64,000 bases of DNA, taken from positions 62,001 through 126,000 of the forward strand of contig JAHQIW010000750.1 of the NCBI GenBank assembly GCA_019055375.1. Direction: 5' to 3'. The position numbers and the translations under genes are program-made. Below are positions 49,201 to 59,999 of the stretch, in pieces (the stretch's first letter is position 1; each line of letters starts with the position of its first letter). This stretch comes from Parelaphostrongylus tenuis (Eukaryota > Nematoda > Chromadorea > Rhabditida > Metastrongylidae). The notes beneath the pieces were generated by a model. The model did not search any database, was not told the origin of the DNA, and worked only from the letters and a program-made list of their open reading frames with translations.

Positions 49201-52200
49201 ATTTGATTCGGGTACAATCGAAGACTGAATCATATAAAAAGTGGTAGCAGCGCGATGGCCTCGGTGGTGTAGTGGTAACACGCGCACCCGGTGTGTACAA
49301 AGCGCGGGTTCAACTCGAGGCTAGGATGATTTGCATGCCACTTTAGTGCTTGAATTTGTATCTATAACATCAAAACACTGCTAAAGCAGTAAAAAGAAAA
49401 AAAATGCATTGTCTAATCTTGGCATACGAGGACGGCGCTTACAGCATGCGTTGAACAGAGGAGCCACCTATGCGTACAGAGGAAAAGGGCAGACGAGGTA
49501 ATCGCTCAGTTTGGCGACGAAAATAGCCATTTCTAGTTCTTTCGAAGGATTTGAAAAGGTAGCTTCATGGTCTAGGTCCAGAGAGGAGCCACGTTCCCAA
49601 ACGATAAGTCCAGCAAGAGTTACGTCCCGGTTATCCTGTCTTTTATTTCCAGCAAAATAACGGCGGCTATAGGACAACCAGTCTAAAAAAATGTTAGCGG
49701 TAATTGAAATGTCTTCGAAAACTCTAAAACATTAGTTAGTCCGTAACCGCTGTACGACTGCCTATGCGAAGCAGAAAGTTGCATGATAATATCTGGTAAT
49801 TATTTCTTGAGCCAGCATGTCTTGTGGACTTTCACGTGTTTTGGCCTTGACAGCCTCGTCAATTGGGCATCATTCTTCGTCTCAACTAATGTTCTCAAGG
49901 CTCCCCTATACTCCAACGTAAAGTAGGCGATGACGTACAAATTACACGCGCCGTGAAGTGAATGAATTACTAGATCGGCAATGTTCTGCACTCGACTGCT
50001 CTTGACTGGTATTTTTGGAATAGATACCATTTGTTTCGAGTGTTTTCTTAAGATCGCGCTCTAAATTACACTATATCTGGTTATTTTTTCAGCCAACATG
50101 TTATGTGATCTTTGTGGGCACTGAAAACATATCACTAGATGGGCAGTGTTGTACACTCAATTGCTCTTCGCCGGTAATTTTGAATTATCATGCCGTTCGT
50201 TTCAAAAGTTTTTTGAGGCCACACTCAAACTTTCAAAATATCTTATAAGTATTTTCTTTAAGGGAATAGGGAACTCCATAAAAGATTGGTTAAGACGATG
50301 GGTACTGCACAACTAACGAGGCTTTCAAGGTCGAAACACGTGTATTAGGCTCTTTAAGTGCCCATAAAAGACCACACGACATGTTGGCTCAAAAGATTAT
50401 CAGATATATTGAAATTTTTTAGCGTGGTCTCAGGAAAACACTCAAAACGAATTGTATGATCCACCCCAACGATTAGGACGGCGACTGGGTGAATCAGCAA
50501 AGAGTACACGACATCTTTAGAAAAATGTAGAGACGCTTACCATTGCGAATCGCGTAAAGCACTCCGCGTCCGTGTGGTAGAGCACCTATGTGAGGAATTT
50601 GATGTCAGACAAGATATTCCACTAGGCACAGATACAAAAGAGTAACGGAAAAGATTTTCATGTAGAAGTAACATAGTCAAACAATAATTTGAAATGGACG
50701 CGGCGGATACTCTTAAAGCATCTTGAACAGATTCCAATTTCCAAGGTTGACCCACAGGTACAACTGGTTTGTGATCGTGCGTGATTTCACGTAATATTTA
50801 AAGTGCTTTTTCAACGTAGAAAGAGGAGCACTACCCACTTACGTGAACTTTCTGCAGTTCGGCTCCATCATTGAAAAGAATAGTTGGAAATCTCGTGAAA
50901 AATGGTGTTTATCTGAAGAAGCTCTTCCCAGTGCAGTTCATATACAGGTTTCGGGTTTATCACTGAGCCTGTCAAAATGATGGGATGACTAACTGCATAC
51001 CAATTTGAGTTTCTAGGCTCCCAGAAAGGTGGAACTCGCCGACTCCCCAATTATTGTGAACAGACAATGTAATATCAATTTTGCGTTTGCTCATAAGAAA
51101 AATCCAAGTGTTGATCGATACCGAGTTTATTCAAAGTGACTTGGTCGTAAGTAAAACTTATATTGTCTTCTCTGTCCACTGAATCGATTTCCTAGTCTTT
51201 TTTGCCTTTTATGGATAATCGCAGAAAGAAAAATGTTTTTTTGTTGTGACTGGTGTAACTGAAGCCGAAGTGTAATACAAACCTTTGCGAACGATGAGGG
51301 TCATTTTGGCAAATAAAATTGTGCTCATATTCGGAGTTTTCTCCTTATAGAAAAGTTATATATGCACAAGGAGTACATAAACTTCTAAGGAAATCTTGTT
51401 CTATCAGAATAGTACAAAAAAGCTAAAGTATTCCTCGAAACAAGGAGAAAAATCTTTGTTGAAGAACGAAAATCACGCTCCACTGGCGATATCAATTATG
51501 CTGCGTCCGCAAAGGGATAAAGTTGTAATGAAGAATTTTAGCATCCTAAGAAGTAAAAATAATGTTATTGCAATAAAGCTGATCCTTTGATGTTAATCAT
51601 TTCGACTAAAGGTGGAGTATCGGTCTAGTGATCATGCGCAGATAGAACTATGATAGAAAAAACCGTGTTGTTCACAAGGCAGTGTGATCATCCGCGCACT
51701 TCACCTTAGAGTGTAGATTTTTTTCTGTGTAGATTAACTAACCTGCTGTTAAATCTGGTACATGCAGTTGTGCTGAGTGATGGATCTTGACTAACAGTGA
51801 GAAGAAAAGAAGAAAGAAATTTGTTAGAGCTTACACTTTCACCCACAGTGTTTGTTTCGTTTAGGTGGTTGGCGACCACGACGCGTCGCTGATCTTCATT
51901 GTATATCCACAAGCACTAGCCACAATGGAGTACAGTAGTGTGTGGTCGTTTATTTTCTTCGCGATGCTCATCTCACTTGGTATCGATAGCACAGTGAGAA
52001 TTCTTAGTTTTATGGTTTTATTTGTAATGCTCTTCTCATGAAAAATTCGGCTCTAAACATTCATTCAATCCATCGTCCCTGCGCTATATACAGAAGCGTT
52101 CGTACATGTGCTTGGCTCTCGGCTGGGACTTCACGATTTTCTTCATCTCCACCAACGTTGTTGAACGTTGCTCGTAGAAGCCTCAATTGATAGCCCTGAG

Positions 52201-55200
52201 GCAGCCGTACAGTGATCCAAATCTTTACTCGGGCTAGCATAGACCTTTGAGGATCGGAGGGAGAATTTCGCAAACAACAACATTGCCAATTACCAACATC
52301 TGAGGAATTATGAGTTCATTTGGCCTGAAATGATACCAAATCAAGAAGTATGTGTGCATTCATTATTGCACTTGATCTCGTTTCCCCAGGTGATGTATAA
52401 GGAGTTTAGACGGAAACAAAAGCAAGCACGTACTTTTTTACGATTCAAATGGTTTGACAGAAGCTCTCTATTTCTGCTGAGCCAATTTGGCATATGCTTT
52501 CTTCTCTATTACCTAGTGAAGGACCAGAGTTTAAGAAGTTGGTAAGTTTCCAACTGCTGGTGATAAAAAGCTTCGTTTAAACTCTTTTGCTTCCCTAACC
52601 TACGTTATGAGAGTCCGCGGGCGTTTTCATGTGGCCTATTTGATCTTGTTAAGTATCGCAGGTTCTTTTTCACCATTCTGGAAGACATTATTTTCATTTA
52701 GTACACTAGCGCTCTGTTATCGGAATTTCAAATATATCGAAATTTTGTGGGTAATGTAGTCGGCCATCAATCATTGAGTAACATCCATTCTCCTCTTACG
52801 GCTTACTAGGCAAAAATGCCATATTATGCCATGATTTTTCGTTAGCTTCCGATTTTTGAGCATTTATCAATTCTTGGAAAAATCAGGATTATTTGGTTAA
52901 AAAAAGAAGGAGTCAATTTTTAGGTGTAGGAGGAACAAAACACTTGTGTTTCACACCTCACGGGACAGAGATCTTTCCCTAGACTATCAGTAATCATTCA
53001 TTAGCGTGAGATTCAAGAATTCCAACGCTTCGCTTATTTCATAAAAAAAACCGTTTCTCTGCAGTTCAGTAGGAAAAATGGGATCAATTTACATAAGCGA
53101 TCACGTGTTCTTCGGTTAGTTCACGGGCCGCTGGTGAAGCCGTAAGGAGGGCTGGCGCGATGATCAATCGATTTTCTCACATGGAAATGCGATGTATGTT
53201 ATACAGTTAGGAATCGCCACTCCGCTTTGAAAGAAACTTCAGGTTGAAAGTTTGAGTTTGATACTACAGCATTTTTCCAAACGTTGATGTGCTTTTCGTG
53301 CTTCCAGCGAAATAATGGCTTAATTGCACAGTCGATGTGAAACATAATTTTATTCTAAACTTTACAGCTTTATGAAGGATCTTTTCAAAAAACCTGCCAC
53401 GTCGGCTCTAGCCAGAAACTTAAGCTTTCGAGTGATCAATAACAATCTTGTAAAAAAATCTAGTCCAGCGAATGGGATTGAATATTTATTTATTACCGGA
53501 CAACGGAAAAGAACCTGAATAACATTCCACTGTCGTTTAGTCAGAAATCAATTAAATAGTAAAATCTAATAGTCATTATCATGATCAATGACATTCAGCC
53601 ATGTGCTGAAAAATATTTGATGCTTTTCTGCCAGAAAGATTTAGGCTGGCGGTCAAAGAAGTGACTGAAATCCCTTTTGAGGTGGTTGTGCCCTTTCGAT
53701 TTTTCCCACAGATGCTGCTTCAGAGCGGATGTCGTACCGCGGTCCAACCCAGCCTCTCCAGAATGTGGCGAGTCGACTAGCAATGTGAGGTCAAGAGTTA
53801 TCAGCACTGAGTAGTTTTAGACGCTTCTTTCGCACTGCATAGAGTGACTTGCAGAGTCCCCGTATACGTCAGTAATGAATGCCCGCTTGATGTCAAACAG
53901 TTTCCAAAACAGCTGCCGTGCCAATTCCAGAAGATCGAAGACTTAATCTTCTGAGCATGAAAGTTGGACATTCGTTGAGCCAGCGGGTCATTGCCGCAAG
54001 GCACTAATAAGTGGTGTGTGTTGTCATCGTACTAGACCTAGGACTCATTTCCAGTGATGATTGACTCAAGATTATTCCGCCTATGCGGTCACAGCAGAAG
54101 GCTTTTGCAGATGGTCACGCCTACAGCGCAATCGTGGTCGGTAAATACAAGTGGGTGTCCATCGCGACATCACTTGGCGGTTATCCATCTCATTCAGATG
54201 ACGAAAGAAAAGGCGCTACGTCCGTATCCAAGTATTACCATAACATTCTCCAACACACCAAAAAAATAGCCTTTTGGCAATAACTCGATTTGAAATAGAA
54301 CAAAAGGCGAATGAAGAAATCACGTGAAAGAAAATATGGTACAGCCCCATCCCATAAAACTAGAATGTCTTCAAAATTGATGATTTCATAGTGAACAACG
54401 TATATGATGACTCCATTGATATGAAATGATGGCAGTAGGAATCTAGCTACAATTTGTTCTGTTAGGACAACCATACCTCCGCGCTTCTTGAAGAAGCGGG
54501 CACTCTGAAGCATAGCGAGTCCTTGCGTACTGCTCTTGAATTTTACTAAAAAGGTGATTCGGCACGAAGTAACTTTATTTTTCGTCTGACCCACCTTCAC
54601 ATATTTGTCTGGTAGCTCATCTTTCATGAAGCTTGTTTTATTGTTCCTATCATCCTCAAAGGTCTTTAGGCGCCCGTGTGCGTTCAGATTTCGCAAAAGT
54701 ACTTCGCTTTTATGAAGAAACTTTAATACTGGTGAAAGTTCATGGATTTGTAGGATATCACTACTAGAGTATTTTTAAGTTTTTACAATAAGCAAGCATT
54801 TCGTTTTATGGATTGGAGTAGCGTTCCTTGGGCAACTCGTGCTCCGACTTGTAGAACTCAAAGTAGTGAGAGCTCAGTTCGCTCAATGTGAGCTCGAGTC
54901 AATGGCTACGCTTGAATTGCACTGCATATCTGGACGCTATGCATCCAACGAACTATGGAGCAAAATATAATTACTTTGTGCTTGTACGATATTTGAGAGA
55001 GAACTGAACTTGCCTCTCAATTCTTTTAGTTTGCTGGTATCGAAGCACTGATCACCGGTGTATGCGACGAGTGGCGTTTCCTTCAGAGGAAAAGAGAGTG
55101 GTTTGTTGGTGTCGTATGTACGCTCTACTACTTCGGCAGTATTCCAGCAATAAGCTATGTAAGTCTTTTCAATCACGTGTGGTCTTAGTTTCAATAATAA

Positions 55201-58200
55201 GCATTTTAAGGGCGGACAGTATGTAATTCCTTTCCTGGACGAATACGGGGTTTCACTATCGGTACTTTTCATCGTTACATGTGAAATGGTTGCCGTTTGT
55301 TGGTTCTATGGCATCGACCGATTCAGCAATGATATCAAGTTAGTAGCCTAAAATTACAGCAGTTACATATTGTTTGTGCAAAATTCATGAAAATAGTATC
55401 CGTCTGTTTGTATGACAATTGTACAAATTGTGAACTAGCAGAAGGCACCGGTTGGAAAAGCAGGATTTTCAGTAGGGTTCTCAAGTTTTTCCAGTTCCAT
55501 AAAAACTGCTTGCACTGATCATTACGTCTTCTAGTGCAAAATTGTTCAAACAGAAATGTAAACGAGATTGCTTCCATCTGAAACTTTTCCAGAACGATGC
55601 TCGGTTTTTATCCAGGAATCTACTGGAGAATATGTTGGATGATGTGCCCCGTGTTCATTTCGGTGAGTCATTAGAATGGTAATCACAGTACTATCGAAAC
55701 TATGTAACCTTGTCCACACTGCAGAGATACGGAAAAAAGCTATCAGATGAACTTGTTGCAAAGTTGACTGTAGTCTGGCTGATAAATAGCTGGAAAAAGC
55801 CAAGAACTCAGAAACCTAGGTGCTGTTACTTTCGTAATCTTCAGCAGTAAAGATATTTGGCTATTGGATAGCAGCGCCGACATGATACATTGGTAAGTCA
55901 CCGCGAATAACTGTAAGAACCAGATATGCGTTCTTTTATCGAAGAACATTCCTATAGAGCCATTTTTTTTGCTTAACAGGAATTTCCACTAGACTTTTAG
56001 TGAACATTTGAAAGCCTAATTCTCGATGAATTTCAAAGTGTACTTGTTTTCTGAAAAAGAGTTCTCACTGAGTTGTGGCATGAAAATAAACTTGCGTTTC
56101 ACATACGGCACGCATTACCGCGCGTAATTTCATTATTTAATTAGAAATGATTTCTCCCTTTCGCGAAAATTACTCGATTTACCGTGTTGATATTGTGAAA
56201 AAAACATTGCTTCATGGTTCTGTTGGCTGAGGCTTCTCTTTTGTTTCATAATGCCGAATAAACTCGCTAATAAGCCTAAGCCTTTACACGAAAACAATTT
56301 AAATGTAGTAAACGAAATTCTGGAGCATCAGAATCGTATTTCATGATTATATTTTGTTGAACGCCAAGTCTCGAATCTTGACAACCGATGTAACAGCACT
56401 TAGATCAGGTGAGTATCGAGAGAGACCTTGAAGCTATGCTCAACAAAATCAACGTAACAAATATCTCCGATTGTCTAGATAAGTTCGGCTCTCCACAACT
56501 CAATAGCCGCTGAAGGTCTATCGGTGAATGAGTCGTGATTAGAGGTTTATGGAGTGCTTGTACCTTCGTATACTTATCTAGAAAATTATAACTGGATTAC
56601 ACTCCAGGTTATCTTCGTGATGACGGTCTGGCAAGCGTCTTTGTTGCCGATGCACATACTTGACTATACATTCCCAAAATGGTCAGTTGGTCTCGGTTGG
56701 TTCCTGAGAATGCTGTCCATTACTAGTGTTCCGTTGTTTGCTATATACATGCTTTCATTTGCCAAAGGGACACTACCTGAGGCAAGTTCGATTTTAGTTA
56801 TTCATCATTTCCTTTATGATTGTCTGTTTTTGAGACCTCGCTCAATAGAATATAATCCGATAGCATCTTTTAAGCCTTTGGAAGGCCTGGTATGGCATCT
56901 CTAGTGCTAGTAGCAAACCTCATTAATAGCCTAAGCCATTCGGTTCAGCCATTTTCCTACGACTCAGGGTAGCAACGACTGAACATGTTTCTTTGTAGCC
57001 GTTCTCATACAAAAATAAATAAACTGAAACGTACGTCTAGCAGTAAAGATGCCATATCAGACCTCTGTAAGGCTTAAAATATGCTATCAGTGTCATCATT
57101 TCGTTGCCATAAAGTCAAATCTGAGCTAGAAATTCTAGTCTTTCTAATGTAAATCGCAAGTCCATTGTTGACCGCCTCTTTGTTCGTGAAAATTCTTCCG
57201 AACTTTGATGGGCATAAAAAAATAGTCGCCAAAGTTATTTCCCTTACAACTCCAACATATCTCTCATTCGTGTTGTTTCTTGTTCTGTCTGACATTTATG
57301 ATTATCCCGAGTTGTGCATATGTCATACAGACACTAAATTTAAATATGGAAGAACTGAAGGATTCAATCTCTGTGGAATCTCTGACTAAATCATTTACTT
57401 GGTCGCCTCGAGTAGTCTGTTGCATTTATCTACTGCAATCTTTTTTCACAATGATGGTGTTAACAATAGCTCACTTTATGGATATGCTTGATTTTCCAGA
57501 TCTATTTTGATTTTCCAGACTTGATGCAGCGATTACTGCATACATAGAAATATAGCAATAGAGCTATGAATTCTAAGCGACAAGACTCAGCCGTAACTTG
57601 GCTAGACGATGTTGTAAAGTCAAAAATTTGATTTGCAAAATAATGAGATACCTCATTGGTGGATCCCAAGCCGGCCTTTCGAACACTACCTGATGCCTCT
57701 CCAAGCATCGAATGCGGGCTAAAGACAGAACCAAAAGAGGCCTTACATTTGCTTTGTGACGCAGGATGATCGAAAAATTCACTGCTTATACTATGCCAAA
57801 ACTGACATATAGTTTCTGTGCGTGCGTAGACAATTCCAAACAATTTCAATGGTTTTTATCTCAATTATCGATCCAGCCGATTAAGAGGTCCGTGAGCACT
57901 GAGTGGAGATCGTTTCCTTAAGACCGACCGTCTCATCTTGTCAGAATTCAGGCTTGAATGTACCTTTTTCAAGCCATGAATCAACAACCTTTTGTGCATA
58001 TTCAGATCGAGTCGAATCCAACTCGTTGACAATCAAGCAGCCGTCAGTACGGTAGCTTTAGGTCAAAGGTTAATAAGCTGTTGAGACGAGAAGAAGGTGC
58101 GTCAGAACGCCGTTTATGACCTTAGAAAACTGTTCGTCGAGATAAAGAATACTGGATTATTTACTGGTGATCGTCTCCTCGAAGGCCCACGTCTTCACTC

Positions 58201-59999
58201 ATTATCAAGCTACAAGTGAAGCGAGAACGACATTCTATGAAGTAGCTGAAAAGGTTCTATAAAAAACGTTTTAACTTCTACAACGTAATCATTGTTCACC
58301 ATTGTATTCATTTAGTTCTGAAATTAGCAACTTCGCTTCTGCTCGTCAAACGACATTAGATTATTTTTCTTTATACCGAAGTTAATAGAAGTCGATACTG
58401 AGATACTGACACAACCAGCTGGTTATTGAGCATCTTCACAACACATTTGAAAGGGTGCCTCGATCGGGACAACGGCATGAAATTGCAGAGAGTTGAACAA
58501 GGAATTCGATGCCCGTTGAAACTTCCCCAACCACAATAGCAAGATGGGCGCCTTCTCTCCTAATAGGTGGTACAAAAAGATCTGTCGTATTGTCCGAGAA
58601 AATGATTTTGACACCTGTATTTTGTGCGAATTCAAGCTCATCAAATAACTCGTTTTCTTACGCATCGAACGATATATCGTTTGTCTACACAGCTTTCACA
58701 GTGAAACAGCCCAAGGAGGAAATTCGTTTGCTGCTCCACTTTCACTAAAAACTGAGCGTCAACGCTTCTGAGGCTCATCAACAAAGCTGTAAGGCGTATG
58801 GTGACGAAATTTGCGATGATCGCACAACTGCCGGATATACGGTTGAATTGTTTTTATGTGGAAGGAGACTACTTCGACCATTAATATGTCTTTTAGTTGA
58901 GCTTAATCGGTGTACAAATTGATTTCTTCTCGCTCCAGTACTAGAGCTGGAAGGACATAGTTTGAACATGGGTGCTTTATTAACGTTAAAGCCGCATGGT
59001 CCTGAAGTAACCGATAACGACAATTTCAAACCGTTCTCAAATACGAAAATTGAATTTGCTTTCAGTCTTCCACTTGAGGGTTTAAATTAGGAGAATGGTG
59101 GATGCTAGCAAAATTTGTTTTACAGATCTAATTGGAAGCTGCAATTTGTGATTATTCGCAGAATATCATTACATCCCATAATTATTATTTTAGCCAATAT
59201 GTTAGGGAATCTGTTATGGGCTCTTATACACACATGTTTCGCCTTGCAGCCTCGTCAATCGGGCAGACCCTTCGACTTTAGCCAACCAATCCTCTCGGCC
59301 CTATATCCCCCTATAAAGAGTAAGCGACGACGAACGATTTACACGCGCCGTCAAGTGAAATAAAATACTAGATTGGCAGTGTTTGACACTCGATTGCTCT
59401 TGGCTGATATTTTTGAAATATTACACCGTTTGTTTCGAATGTTTTCCTGAGACCGCACTCAAATCAAAGTATATCTCATCATTATCATTTGGACCAACAT
59501 GTCATGTGGTCTGTTATGGTCTCTTGCACAAATATGGGGATGTAGGGGCCCCCCGAGAGGATCGGCCAAAGACGAAGAGCCTGCCCTACTGACAAAGCAG
59601 CAAGGCCGAAACACGTTTATTGGGCTATGCAAGAACCCATAACACACCACATTACATGTCGGCTCCACTAATAATTATGAGATATATTTAGTTTTGAGTG
59701 TGGTCTCAACATAAGACTCAAAACAAACGGTATAATATTATTACATCCACTCTTTGAATAAATGAAAAAACTGCTTCAAAACCTTCACAGCAGAAATAAA
59801 ATACATTCATTCATTATGAAGTTCTAAGCAAAAATTCTATCGTGTTTTGCTTGAATGAGTGTCTTAATGTTTCCAGCGCCTACGATGGGCGACGACTCCT
59901 CAGACGCGGCGAATCTCGTCAATATCTCTGAGCGCTGTTCCGACACAAATCATCGACAGTACGATGCTCCATCCTATCCATACTCTAACTCAAGCATGA
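38025..59999 (+). CDS. mod-5: Sodium-dependent serotonin transporter (SLC6 family), MOD-5 ortholog
   Basis: Sixteen exons: 38025-38079, 38382-38477, 41984-42151, 42252-42386, 42471-42568, 43642-43766, 45074-45212, 45795-45929, 48607-48710, 48770-48882, 51865-51993, 55030-55158, 55211-55338, 55593-55662, 56608-56781, 59877-59999 (TGA), about 639 aa. All twelve expected membrane segments can be traced. TM1 has D90 in [12 protein letters not shown], the amine-binding Asp of monoamine transporters (human SERT D98), and N93 for sodium. [11 protein letters not shown] after TM2 is SERT-like rather than DAT-like. The second outer loop has C193/C202 and sequons N194 and N207. It carries serotonin back into neurons with Na+ and Cl-. 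Oddities: an extra G breaks the frame in exon 10 (48818-48821), exon 15 ends at a GC donor, and the C-terminus may instead use an exon at 62559-62734. Introns are full of repeats. Confidence 0.95.
39811..40098 (+). mobile_element. SINE-A, near full-length copy
   Basis: Head GTGTGGGGCAGTGATTAGAGG, CGTCGCACACG, body TACCAGACTTGTCTGGGAG, CAATCACCTCAAACGAAG, and TTGGGATTGATCAACG near the end. It lies in mod-5 intron 2. Confidence 0.88.
40190..40985 (-). pseudogene. Mariner transposase relic
   Basis: The minus strand starts with the helix-turn-helix region ([47 protein letters not shown]). It continues through HELTENRKK, then [19 protein letters not shown] (where the first catalytic Asp normally follows but is not conserved), KKVMATV and [11 protein letters not shown]. 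Several stops and frame changes are present, and the C-terminal catalytic block is not recognisable. It lies antisense in mod-5 intron 2. Confidence 0.9.
43185..43240. repeat. (TA)n microsatellite
   Basis: TA repeat of about 55 bp with one CA interruption, immediately before a SINE-A copy in a mod-5 intron. Confidence 0.95.
43243..43520 (+). mobile_element. SINE-A copy
   Basis: It shows CGCAGTGGTTGGAGGTGCCCTGCGACGC, TGATCTCGCGCTCATGGCT, a diverged body and AAGGATTGATCAGCGC at the end, in a mod-5 intron. Confidence 0.82.
44123..44305. repeat. GC-rich fold-back element in a mod-5 intron
   Basis: GGTGGCTCACGG...TCGCGCACGCGG on the left is inverted on the right (CCGCGTGCGCGAC...CACCGTGAGCCGAGAGCC). 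Inner CGGCGGCGA/TCGCCGCCG arms also pair. It is strikingly GC-rich compared with flanking DNA. Confidence 0.75.
44735..45050. repeat. Cluster of tRNA-like SINE-B halves
   Basis: A type-II-tRNA-like head at 44737 (GGGCGCCATCGCCGAGTGGTT), a reverse copy at 44898-44965 (AGGCGGGTGTTCGACTCGCA, TACCACTACACCAGAG) and a forward head at 45003 (GGCCTGTGTGGTGTAGTG). It ends shortly before the mod-5 exon at 45074. Confidence 0.65.
46945..47900. repeat. Fold-back family 2 copy in mod-5 intron
   Basis: GGAGTACTTTTTCGATATCTG at the left is loosely inverted at the right (GCTGATAACGAAAAGTACC). Between them lie repeated family-2 modules (ATTCGATAGCCTAAAT, GAACAAAGCTCTTCC, GAAAAGGAACATAATTTTA). Confidence 0.65.
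47972..48270 (-). mobile_element. SINE-A, near full-length copy
   Basis: In reverse: head CGCATGTGACGCAATGG, CGCAGGCGAGGTCAATGG, GGTTCGGTCTCGCGC, full body, and AAAGCTCTCAGCG...GGATAAAG at the 3' end. It ends about 340 bp before mod-5 exon 9. Confidence 0.88.
49150..49350. repeat. SINE-B: best-preserved tRNA-like head
   Basis: At 49257: GGCCTCGGTGGTGTAGTGG (A-box-like), then GCGGGTTCAACTCGAGGC (B-box-like). The first seven bases pair with CGAGGCT to form an acceptor-like stem. The T-arm does not pair well and there is a downstream tail (GCATGCCACTTTAGTGC), so this is a retroposed tRNA-like repeat and not a tRNA gene. A reverse fragment lies at about 49160-49200. Confidence 0.65.
49480..50760 (+). 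pseudogene. Penelope-like remnant (copy E) split by a fold-back insertion
   Basis: At 49600-49790 decayed frames give [17 protein letters not shown] (linker) and SKTLKH.LVRNRC (start of endonuclease). The reading resumes at about 50464 with [22 protein letters not shown] and ADTLKAS, which match the DGDCMRSG, LFLRVLEH and KTLEAFW blocks of copy C. The 660 bp between are family-1 fold-back DNA. It lies wholly inside the mod-5 intron before exon 11. Confidence 0.75.
49797..50460. repeat. Fold-back family 1, compound copy
   Basis: A forward arm (GAGCCAGCATGTCTTGTGG, CACGTGTTTTGGCCTTGACA) is followed by a second, internally deleted unit at about 50020-50190 and then a reverse arm ending CACACGACATGTTGGCTCAA. 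It interrupts Penelope copy E. Confidence 0.82.
53030..53530. repeat. Repeat fragments (family 2 and a second interspersed repeat)
   Basis: At 53085-53210 CACGGGCCGCTGG...GCGCGATGATCAATCGAT resembles 3645-3700. Family-2-like modules follow, ending CAACGGAAAAGAACCTG. No coding sequence. In the mod-5 intron between exons 11 and 12. Confidence 0.55.
56782..59876 (+). other. Last long mod-5 intron, with a GC donor
   Basis: The intron starts GCAAGT after CTACCTGAG and ends TTTCCAG. GC donors with this strong consensus are an accepted minor class. It contains unique AT-rich DNA and a family-1 fold-back (59105-59740). No independent gene was supported. Confidence 0.7.
59105..59740. repeat. Fold-back family 1, compound copy
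   Basis: A forward unit (TGGGCTCTTATACACACATG, CCTCGTCAATCGGGCAGACC, AGCGACGACGAACG) is followed by a palindrome in which 59445-59560 and 59570-59700 pair (ACATGTCATGTGGTCTGTTA against its inverse). It lies just upstream of the last mod-5 exon. Confidence 0.85.

Noticed and set aside
49257..49325. Functional tRNA gene
   Set aside because: A and B boxes and an acceptor-like stem are present, but the T-arm and anticodon arm do not fold well and the sequence is one of many repeats.
52330..52545. An extra mod-5 exon following a CCCCAG acceptor at 52390
   Set aside because: Exons 11 and 12 already join directly in the conserved IDST/FAGIEA segment of TM8; an insertion there would break the transporter fold.
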